A stretch of 64,000 nt of DNA from Candidatus Blautia intestinavium (GTDB lineage Bacteria > Bacillota > Clostridia > Lachnospirales > Lachnospiraceae). The notes under the pieces are model-generated. The model worked only from the letters and a program-made list of their open reading frames with translations, was not told the DNA's origin and did not search any database. The stretch covers positions 62,001 to 126,000 of the forward strand of contig DXGV01000056.1 of the NCBI GenBank assembly GCA_019113745.1, read 5' to 3'. Below are positions 19,304-27,414 of the stretch, piece after piece; the stretch's first letter is position 1; every line of letters begins with the position of its first letter. The position numbers and the translations under genes were made by a program.

Positions 19304-21483
19304 AAGAAAAAATCGGGAAGGTAGTCCTGGATGACACATATTATCCGGGAGAGGATTTGTACAGTGACGGAGCGGTGGAGGATGAGATGCTGGATATTGC
19401 CAGAACTTATCCGGAAAACAAGTGGAACCAGGTGATCGCCCAGAGAAAAAGCTGGCCGGTTCTCTATCATTTTTCCCATATCAGGGAAAACATCATAAGC
19501 TGGCTTCCGTTTACCGGAGAAGAAAACGTTCTGGAGATCGGATCCGGCTGCGGAGCAGTCACAGGCGCTCTGTGCAAAAGGGCCAAAAAAGTAACCTGCA
19601 TCGAGCTGTCAAAAAAGAGAAGCCAGATCAACGCATGGCGTCACAGGAAGTTTGGCAATCTCACGATCCTTATGGGAAATTTTCAGGAGATCGAGCGCAG
19701 CCTGACCGAAGAATATGATTATATTACCCTGATCGGCGTATTTGAGTACGGAGAAAATTATATTGACAGCAGTACGCCTTTTGTAGATTTCCTGAGAACA
19801 GTGGCCGCTCATTTGAAACCGGAGGGAAAGATCATCCTTGCCATCGAAAACCGTTTCGGGCTGAAATACTGGGCGGGATGTACGGAAGATCATTTCGGCA
19901 CTCTGTTTGAGGGACTGGAAGGCTATCCCACAACAAAAGGAGTGAAGACCTTTACGAAAAAAGAGCTGTCCGGAATTCTGGAGAAGGCGGGGGGACTGAA
20001 AGCATCCTGGTATTACCCGTTTCCGGATTACAAGCTGCCTATGACGGTTTTTTCGGACAGAAGACTTCCTCTGAAAGGGGAAATGAACCGTATGGAGACA
20101 AATTACGACCGTCTGCGCCTGCAGCTTTTCCAGGAGTCTCCTGTTTACGATTCTCTTCTTGAAAACGATCTGTTTCCGGAGTTTTCCAATTCTTTTCTCC
20201 TTCTCATCGGAAAAGAGGAAAGCTGTTCTCAGACTGTTTACGTGAAATTCTCCAATGAAAGAGACAGGCGTTTTTCTCTGAGAACGGAAATCTGTGAAGC
20301 GGGAAAATACGCGCGGTTTGTACGCAAGGTTCCGGAAACAGAGGAGGCACAGTCTCATGTGCGGAATCTTGAGAATATAGAGAGAGAGCTTACGGGCCTG
20401 TATGAAAAAGAAGGCATGGAGCTGAACTTTTGCAGGCTGGAAAAGGACGGCGCCAGACTGGAATATCTGGAGGGAACCACTCTGGAGGAACGGCTGGACG
20501 GCCTGTTGAAAAAAGGTGAGATTGAGAAGCTGGAGGAGCTTCTGTTCTTCTATCTGAAAAAAATACGGAATATCCACAGCAGAAGTATTTTCCAGAAGAC
20601 GCCGGAGTTTGTGAAGGTCTTCGGAGACGCGGAGCTGGAAGGTGAGCTGCGCTGCGGAGGAATTTCCAATATCGATATCGTTCCGGCAAATATTCTGATC
20701 CAGCAGGACAGAGTTGTGATCCTGGATTATGAGTGGACCTTCCGTTTTCCGGTACCCTGTAACTTTATTCTGTACCGGATGATCCATTACTATCTGGAAA
20801 GCGACGGCAAACGCCGTATACTGAAGGAACGGAATTTCTATGAAAAGGCGGGTATTTCGGAAAAGGAACAGAAAATTTATGCCGGAATGGAAAAACATTT
20901 CCAGGCGTATATAGAAGGAAGCCATGTATCGCTTCTTTCGCTGTATGACGAGGTATCGCCGGGAAAAGTCGAGATCCTGCCGATTTATGAAAAAATGCGT
21001 ATTGCCAGTGCGGAGAGAAGGCTTCAGGTATTTTACGACAGGGGCAGAGACTTCCGGGAGGAGGATTCTGTAAGCCGGCCTATGGGAAAACAGGGGGCAG
21101 CGGCGGAAATTGAGATACCGGAGGGCGTGCGCAGGATACGCCTTGATCCGGGCGAAGCATCCGGCGGACTGATCATTCGGAAGCTCTGTTATGAAAACGG
21201 CGGAAAAGCGGCGTTTACTTCCAATGGGTTTCCTCTGGGCGGCGGAGCATATTACTTCGGCGGCGGAGATCCCCAGTTTATTCTGGAAAAGATCCCGGCG
21301 GGAGCCAGAAAACTTCAGATCGAGATTGAGATCATGAAGGAACCGGAGGCGGAAGAGGCCTTCTGGAGAAGCCTTTCCCGGGTATCCGCAGAAAAAGACG
21401 CGGAGATCGCGGCGCTGAAGGAGAAAATCCGCCAGATGGAAAATACGAAGGTGTGGAAAATTTACCGCAGCCTGAAGAAGTGA
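19300..21483 (+). CDS. SAM methyltransferase + kinase-like + C-terminal coiled-coil protein (WbdD-like architecture)
   Basis: VLEIGSGCGAVTGAL SAM motif; kinase-like ARFVRKV, LEYLEGTTLEERL, NIDIVPANILI, VILDYEW; coiled coil AEKDAEIAALKEKIRQMENTKVWKIYRSLKK at the C-terminus. Confidence 0.8.
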   Translation: MKEKIGKVVLDDTYYPGEDLYSDGAVEDEMLDIARTYPENKWNQVIAQRKSWPVLYHFSHIRENIISWLPFTGEENVLEIGSGCGAVTGALCKRAKKVTCIELSKKRSQINAWRHRKFGNLTILMGNFQEIERSLTEEYDYITLIGVFEYGENYIDSSTPFVDFLRTVAAHLKPEGKIILAIENRFGLKYWAGCTEDHFGTLFEGLEGYPTTKGVKTFTKKELSGILEKAGGLKASWYYPFPDYKLPMTVFSDRRLPLKGEMNRMETNYDRLRLQLFQESPVYDSLLENDLFPEFSNSFLLLIGKEESCSQTVYVKFSNERDRRFSLRTEICEAGKYARFVRKVPETEEAQSHVRNLENIERELTGLYEKEGMELNFCRLEKDGARLEYLEGTTLEERLDGLLKKGEIEKLEELLFFYLKKIRNIHSRSIFQKTPEFVKVFGDAELEGELRCGGISNIDIVPANILIQQDRVVILDYEWTFRFPVPCNFILYRMIHYYLESDGKRRILKERNFYEKAGISEKEQKIYAGMEKHFQAYIEGSHVSLLSLYDEVSPGKVEILPIYEKMRIASAERRLQVFYDRGRDFREEDSVSRPMGKQGAAAEIEIPEGVRRIRLDPGEASGGLIIRKLCYENGGKAAFTSNGFPLGGGAYYFGGGDPQFILEKIPAGARKLQIEIEIMKEPEAEEAFWRSLSRVSAEKDAEIAALKEKIRQMENTKVWKIYRSLKK

Positions 21484-21492
21484 GGACAGAAC

Positions 21493-23922
21493 ATGGAAGA
21501 ATTGCGCTTCAGTGTGGATGAAGAAAAATATGACGACCGCCACGGGCAGGTGCTGAGCCTGTCCGGATGGTGCGTTTCTCCCGGCTACGGAGAATTTCGT
21601 TTCCGGCTCCTGGGAGACGGAAGAGAAGAAATCTGTATTCCCGAAGCGGAGCGCCATGCAAGGCCGGACGTAGGACAGGCGCTGTCTCTGGATTTTGAAG
21701 ATTTTCTCCCGGGCTTTACTGTTACCATTCCGGAAGCAGGAAAACTGGCGGAGCAGTTTGGGACTCTGGAGCTTTTTCTGGAAACGGGAGAACAGAGGGC
21801 GTCTGTGTGGAAAAGGGAAAGCGGCGAACTGAAGGCTTTCCTTCAGGAATGTCTGATCGAGTATCATATTGACCGGGCGGAAATCCTTTACGATACCATG
21901 CTGGAGATCCAGGGCTGGGTAATGGACCAGCGGGGAGACGCAGAGGTAAAACTTCTGAATACGGACGGAAGTCCTGTCCCCTGCAGACTGAGCAGAGGGC
22001 GCAGACCTGACGTAGTGGAAAGAAGGAATCTTGACAACGATTATAAAACAAGAGAGATAGGATTCCGTATTTCCGCTTCTGCGGAGGAAATAAAAGGGAA
22101 GAAAGCGGTTCTGAAATTTTCCGGAACCTCTGCGGAAAAGTCTTATGAGATTGATATTCAAAAGCTCAGAAGAGAAAAGAAGCCGGAAGGATTTTTCGGA
22201 CGCTTTAAGAAGAATGAGAAGGGAAGCAGGGAAGATTATGAGGAGTGGAGAAAGAGCCGCTCTCTGTCACGCTTCGAAGGCTGGAAACAGAAAAGGGCCG
22301 CGTTTTCCTACGCCCCGGTTATCAGTATTGTCATTCCCTTATACAATACTCCTCTTCCTTATCTGGATGAACTGCTGAAATCCATACAGGGACAGACCTA
22401 CAGAAAATGGCAGCTCTGTCTGGCGGACGGAAGCACAGACGATAAAGTCAGATTTCATCTGAAAAAGCATTATGGACGTGAAAAGCGTATTTCTTACAAA
22501 AAACTGAGAGAAAACAAAGGAATCTCTCAGAATACAAACGAAGCGATTTCCCTTGCCAGAGGAGAGTTTCTTATGCTCTGCGATCACGACGATACCCTGG
22601 AGCCGGACGCTCTTTATGAGATCGTAAAAGCCTTGAACGAGCACCCGGAGGCGGACGCGGTTTATACAGATGAAGATAAAGTAAGCATGGACGGCAGACA
22701 TTATTTTGACCCGCATTTTAAATCGGATTTCAATCTTTTCCGCTTCCGGGAAAATAATTATATCTGCCATATTTTCGCGGTACGGAAAACTGTGGCGGAG
22801 AAAGCCGGACTGTTCCGGCCGGAGTTCGACGGAGCTCAGGATTATGATTTTATTTTCCGGTGCTGTGAAGCGTCCCGGGAGACCGTTCATATTCCGAAAG
22901 CTTTATATCACTGGCGATGTCATATGGAATCCACCGCGGCTGATCCTTCCAGCAAGGCTTACGCCTACGAGGCCGGAAGAAGAGCTGTGGAAGAGCATTA
23001 TAAAAGACTTGAGATTCCGGCAGAAGTGGAGCTGACAGAGCGGCCCGGCTGGTACAGAAGCCGTGTGAAGATTCAGGGGAAACCGCTGATCTCCATTATC
23101 ATTCCCAATAAAGACCATATAGGGGATCTGGAGCTGTGTCTTTCTTCGCTGACGGAGAGATCCACATGGGATAACTACGAAGTCCTTGTAGTGGAAAACA
23201 ACAGCGAAAAAGAAGAAACTTTTGCTTATTATAAAAAACTTCCGGAAAAGTATCCGAAAGCGAGGGTGCTTGTCTGGGAGAAAGAATTTAATTATTCTGC
23301 TATCAATAATTTTGCGGCGGAAAAAGCGGCGGGAGATTATCTTCTGTTCCTGAACAACGACGTGGAGATCCTTACTCCGGAGTGGATAGAGGAAATGCTG
23401 ATGATCTGTCAGCAGAGAGACGTAGCCGCCGTGGGGGCGAAGCTTTACTATCCTGACGACACGATCCAGCATGCGGGAGTGGTGCTGGGACTGGGAGGCA
23501 TTGCGGGGCATATTATGTGCCGGGCTTCCAGGGAAGACGCAGGATATTTTGGACGGATGATCAGCGTGCAGGAGATCAGCGCGGTGACGGCAGCCTGTAT
23601 GCTTGTAAAAAAATCGGATTTTCAGGCAGTGGGAGGCTTTGACGAAAGCTTCCGCGTGGCTTTTAATGATATCGATCTGTGTATGAAAATGAGGGCGGAA
23701 AACAAAAAGGTTGTTTTTACCCCTCATGCCGAACTGTATCACTATGAGTCAAAATCCAGAGGGTTGGAGGACACGCCGGAGAAGCAGTTCCGGTTTGACA
23801 AAGAGGTAAAGCGTTTTCAGGAGAAGTGGGGAAAAGAACTGGAAAAAGGCGATCCCTATTATAATCCCAACCTGTCTGTGACGGAAGGCGACTGTTCGCT
23901 TTTGGCCGACGGCGGGCAGTAG
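21493..23922 (+). CDS. tandem GT2 glycosyltransferase with duplicated N-terminal beta-rich domain
   Basis: ISIVIPLYNTPLPYLDELLKSI and ISIIIPNKDHIGDLELCLSSL GT2 starts; DHDD and NNDVEI motifs; two GW...RPDV N-terminal units. Confidence 0.88.
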   Translation: MEELRFSVDEEKYDDRHGQVLSLSGWCVSPGYGEFRFRLLGDGREEICIPEAERHARPDVGQALSLDFEDFLPGFTVTIPEAGKLAEQFGTLELFLETGEQRASVWKRESGELKAFLQECLIEYHIDRAEILYDTMLEIQGWVMDQRGDAEVKLLNTDGSPVPCRLSRGRRPDVVERRNLDNDYKTREIGFRISASAEEIKGKKAVLKFSGTSAEKSYEIDIQKLRREKKPEGFFGRFKKNEKGSREDYEEWRKSRSLSRFEGWKQKRAAFSYAPVISIVIPLYNTPLPYLDELLKSIQGQTYRKWQLCLADGSTDDKVRFHLKKHYGREKRISYKKLRENKGISQNTNEAISLARGEFLMLCDHDDTLEPDALYEIVKALNEHPEADAVYTDEDKVSMDGRHYFDPHFKSDFNLFRFRENNYICHIFAVRKTVAEKAGLFRPEFDGAQDYDFIFRCCEASRETVHIPKALYHWRCHMESTAADPSSKAYAYEAGRRAVEEHYKRLEIPAEVELTERPGWYRSRVKIQGKPLISIIIPNKDHIGDLELCLSSLTERSTWDNYEVLVVENNSEKEETFAYYKKLPEKYPKARVLVWEKEFNYSAINNFAAEKAAGDYLLFLNNDVEILTPEWIEEMLMICQQRDVAAVGAKLYYPDDTIQHAGVVLGLGGIAGHIMCRASREDAGYFGRMISVQEISAVTAACMLVKKSDFQAVGGFDESFRVAFNDIDLCMKMRAENKKVVFTPHAELYHYESKSRGLEDTPEKQFRFDKEVKRFQEKWGKELEKGDPYYNPNLSVTEGDCSLLADGGQ

Positions 23923-23994
23923 GAGACAGGCGGATATGGAATGTCCGGACTTGTGATGGGTTTCGAGACAAAACTGAGAAATGAGGTTTCTGAT

Positions 23995-26439
23995 ATGGCA
24001 AGAGAGATTTTTGAGGTAACAAAAGACCGGTTTCATCTGAAGGATCCCTGCCGCTACATTCTTCAGGGAACATGGCCCAAGGAAGCAAAAATGAGAGCCT
24101 GCCTGGACGGCTCCCAGATAAAGGCGGAGATCAGAAAACTGGAAGTAGTAAGCGCTCTGGAGCGTTTTAAAGATCCGGATCTGATGCGGGGAGAACGTAT
24201 TACGGCGGAGGTGCGGCTTCCGGAATCCCTGGAGGGCTTTCAGAAGCTGACGGTATATGCGGATATGCCGGAAAAAACAATCAACTGGTTTTCTGTTTCA
24301 GTAAAAGAACTGGAACGGCGCCGTGGAAAGCCTCAGTTTTTTATTGAAGAGGAGAAGGTGCAGCAGGGATTTCTCCGCATCCGGGGATGGGCCGTGGCGG
24401 ACAGCCCGGTGCGCATCCAGATCTTTGATGAAAACAAGCAGAAGATTTCTGCGGAAATCCTCCGGACAGAGCGGGTGGACGTGGAGCAGCTTTATGAGGA
24501 GATGGATTTTCCGGATAAAACGGGATTTTTCGTGGAACTGACCAATCTGACAGGAAAGCTGCTCTATATGGTGTTCTACGCCGGAGAAACAAAGTCTGTT
24601 CATATTGTCCATCTGAAGCCTTCTGTAGTTTTCAGGAGAAAAATAGAAAAATATGCCAAAAAGGGGATACGCTACTGGAAAAGCCAGGGCGGGGCGGCGC
24701 TGGCGGGAAAGATCGTTTCCAAGGTAAAAACAGCGTCTACAAGAGAGATCCCTTATCAGAAATGGATCGTCCGCCATCTGCCAGGCGACAGGGAACTGGA
24801 AAAACAGCGCCATGAGAAATTTGAATATCAGCCGAAGATTTCTATTGTGGTTCCCCTTTATAAAACGCCGGAGAAATACCTTCACCAGCTTGTGGAATCC
24901 ATTAAGGCACAGACTTATCCCAACTGGGAGCTCTGTCTTTCCGATGGAAGCGGAGCGGATTCTCCTCTCAGAAAGACGCTGGATGCGCTGGAAAAATCCG
25001 ACGAGAGGATCCGGGTGATCCGAAATGAAACGCCTCTGAGGATCGCGGAAAATACAAACGCCGGAATGGAGGCGGCCACGGGAGATTTTATCGCCTTTGC
25101 CGATCATGACGACGTGCTGACGCCTCACGCGCTGTACCAGTGTGTAAAGGCCGTAAATGAGAACAGAGAGATCAGGCTTCTCTATTCTGACGAGGACAAA
25201 ATGTCCATGGACGGCCATAAATTTTTCCAGCCTCATTTCAAGCCGGATTACAACCCCGATCTTCTCTGTACGGTGAACTATATCTGCCATCTGTTTGTAG
25301 TGAGAAGAGACGTGGTGGATCAGGTGGGGCTGTTCCGTCCGGAGTTTGACGGAGCTCAGGATTATGATTTTATTTTCCGCTGTGTGGAGGCGGTGAAGCC
25401 GGAGGAAATATATCATATTACGAAGATCCTCTATCACTGGAGATGCCATGAGGATTCCACCGCTGAGAACCCGGAGAGCAAGACATACGCTTTTGAGGCG
25501 GGAAAAAGAGCCATCGAGGCCCATTATAAGAGAACAGGGATTCATGCGGAGGTGTTCCAGGGAGAATTCCTGGGACTGTACCGCACAAAATTTATCCGCG
25601 ACCATGATCCGCTGATCTCCATCATCATCCCCAATAAGGATCACACAGACGATCTGAAGCGGTGTATGGATTCCATTGACAGTAAATCCACCTATCAGAA
25701 CTATGAATATATCATTGTGGAAAACAACAGCACAGAGGAAAAAACCTTCCGTTTCTATAAAGACCTGGAAGAAAACCACCCCAAAGCCAGGGTGGTATAC
25801 TGGGACAGAGAGTTCAATTATTCCGCCATCAATAATTACGGCGCTTCCTTCGCGAAAGGAGAATACCTGCTTCTTCTGAACAACGACACGGAGATCATAA
25901 ACGATGACTGTCTGGAGGAGCTTCTGGGATATTGTATGCGCGGCGATGTGGGCGCTGTGGGAGCCAGAATGTATTATGAGGACGATACCATTCAGCACGC
26001 CGGTGTTGTGATCGGATTCGGCGGCATTGCGGGACACTGTTTTGTCCTGCAGCCCAGAGGCACTACGGGATACTGCCACAGGATCATCTGCGCCCAGGAT
26101 TACAGCGCGGTAACGGCGGCCTGCATGATGGTGAAAAAATCCGCTTTCGACCAGGTGGGCGGACTGACGGAAGAACTTGCGGTCGCTTTCAATGACATTG
26201 ATTTCTGCATGAAGCTTCGCGCGGCGGGATACCTGATCGTATATAATCCTTACGCGGAACTGTATCATTACGAGTCCAAATCAAGAGGACTGGAGGATAC
26301 GCCCGAGAAGGTGGCAAGATTCAACAAGGAGATCGCGACTTTTGAAAAACGCTGGCCGGATATCATGCGGGACGGGGATCCCTACTACAATCCCAATCTT
26401 ACGCTGAAAAGCCAGGATTTTTCCCTGAAACGTATTTAG
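23995..26439 (+). CDS. tandem GT2 glycosyltransferase with N-terminal accessory domain
   Basis: ISIVVPLYKTPEKYLHQLVESI and ISIIIPNKDHTDDLKRCMDSI; paralogous to the preceding ORF; start likely at ATG 23995 within ORF 23941-26439. Confidence 0.87.
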   Translation: MAREIFEVTKDRFHLKDPCRYILQGTWPKEAKMRACLDGSQIKAEIRKLEVVSALERFKDPDLMRGERITAEVRLPESLEGFQKLTVYADMPEKTINWFSVSVKELERRRGKPQFFIEEEKVQQGFLRIRGWAVADSPVRIQIFDENKQKISAEILRTERVDVEQLYEEMDFPDKTGFFVELTNLTGKLLYMVFYAGETKSVHIVHLKPSVVFRRKIEKYAKKGIRYWKSQGGAALAGKIVSKVKTASTREIPYQKWIVRHLPGDRELEKQRHEKFEYQPKISIVVPLYKTPEKYLHQLVESIKAQTYPNWELCLSDGSGADSPLRKTLDALEKSDERIRVIRNETPLRIAENTNAGMEAATGDFIAFADHDDVLTPHALYQCVKAVNENREIRLLYSDEDKMSMDGHKFFQPHFKPDYNPDLLCTVNYICHLFVVRRDVVDQVGLFRPEFDGAQDYDFIFRCVEAVKPEEIYHITKILYHWRCHEDSTAENPESKTYAFEAGKRAIEAHYKRTGIHAEVFQGEFLGLYRTKFIRDHDPLISIIIPNKDHTDDLKRCMDSIDSKSTYQNYEYIIVENNSTEEKTFRFYKDLEENHPKARVVYWDREFNYSAINNYGASFAKGEYLLLLNNDTEIINDDCLEELLGYCMRGDVGAVGARMYYEDDTIQHAGVVIGFGGIAGHCFVLQPRGTTGYCHRIICAQDYSAVTAACMMVKKSAFDQVGGLTEELAVAFNDIDFCMKLRAAGYLIVYNPYAELYHYESKSRGLEDTPEKVARFNKEIATFEKRWPDIMRDGDPYYNPNLTLKSQDFSLKRI

Positions 26440-26450
26440 AGGAGGTTCTT

Positions 26451-27299
26451 ATGAAAGTATTGGTAACAGGTGTAAAAGGACAGCTGGGGCATGATGTGAT
26501 GAATGAGCTTGCGCTCCGGGGATACGAAGGCGTCGGCGTGGATGTTGACGAGATGGATATCACAGACGAAGCCGCAGTGCGCAGAGTGATCGGAGAAGTC
26601 CGTCCGGACAGCGTGGTGCACTGCGCTGCGTGGACGGCAGTGGACGCCGCGGAGGATCAGGTGGATATCTGCCGGAAGGTAAATGTGGACGGAACGGAGA
26701 ACATCGCGAAGATGTGCGGGGAACTGAATATTCCCATGATCTATCTCAGCACGGACTATGTGTTCGACGGACAGGGAACGCGGCCCTGGGAACCGGACGA
26801 TCCGGTGGCGCAGCCTTTAAATGTTTACGGGCAGACCAAGTATGAAGGTGAGCTGGCGGTACAGAAATATACTGACAAATATTATATTGTCCGTATCGCA
26901 TGGGTGTTCGGCGTAAACGGAAAGAACTTCATTAAGACTATGCTGAATCTGGGGAAGACACACGACAATCTCACCGTCGTCAGCGACCAGATCGGCACGC
27001 CTACCTATACCTATGACCTGGCGAAGCTTCTTGTGGATATGCTGGAAAAAGAAGAGTACGGGATCTATCACGCCACGAACGAGGGCGGATACATTTCCTG
27101 GTATGATTTCGCCGTGGAGATCTTCCGCCAGGCCGGCATGAAAGTAAATGTTAAGCCGGTAACTTCCGCGGAATATCCTGCGAAGGCAAAACGCCCCTTC
27201 AACAGCCGCATGGAGAAGAAGAAACTGACAGAACACGGATTTACCAGGCTTCCGGACTGGAAGGACGCCCTGGAACGGTATCTGAAAGAGATTATGTGA
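26451..27299 (+). CDS. rfbD: dTDP-4-dehydrorhamnose reductase
   Basis: VTGVKGQLGHDVMNEL, YLSTDYVFDGQG, YGQTKYEGE. Confidence 0.95.
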   Translation: MKVLVTGVKGQLGHDVMNELALRGYEGVGVDVDEMDITDEAAVRRVIGEVRPDSVVHCAAWTAVDAAEDQVDICRKVNVDGTENIAKMCGELNIPMIYLSTDYVFDGQGTRPWEPDDPVAQPLNVYGQTKYEGELAVQKYTDKYYIVRIAWVFGVNGKNFIKTMLNLGKTHDNLTVVSDQIGTPTYTYDLAKLLVDMLEKEEYGIYHATNEGGYISWYDFAVEIFRQAGMKVNVKPVTSAEYPAKAKRPFNSRMEKKKLTEHGFTRLPDWKDALERYLKEIM

Positions 27300-27316
27300 G
27301 AACTGCTTGCAGGCAG

Positions 27317-27368
27317 ACGGCAAAGAGCGCAGTCGCGTAAGGCGGCCCTTGTTCTTTGCCGTATTTTC
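27317..27368 (+). terminator. intrinsic terminator
   Basis: ACGGCAAAGA...TTCTTTGCCGT hairpin followed by ATTTTCTATTTTC. Confidence 0.7.
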
Positions 27369-27414
27369 TATTTTCTTCGCGGGAAAAACAGAACAGAAAA
27401 AGTGAGATGAAAAA

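Noticed and set aside
19609-22161. 850-aa minus-strand ORF
   Set aside because: Antisense to the WbdD-like and GT2 genes, composition typical of a shadow ORF (His/Arg/Phe rich), no recognisable domain; plus-strand genes have RBSs and family motifs.
24298-26268. 656-aa minus-strand ORF
   Set aside because: Antisense to a clear tandem-GT2 gene; no motifs.
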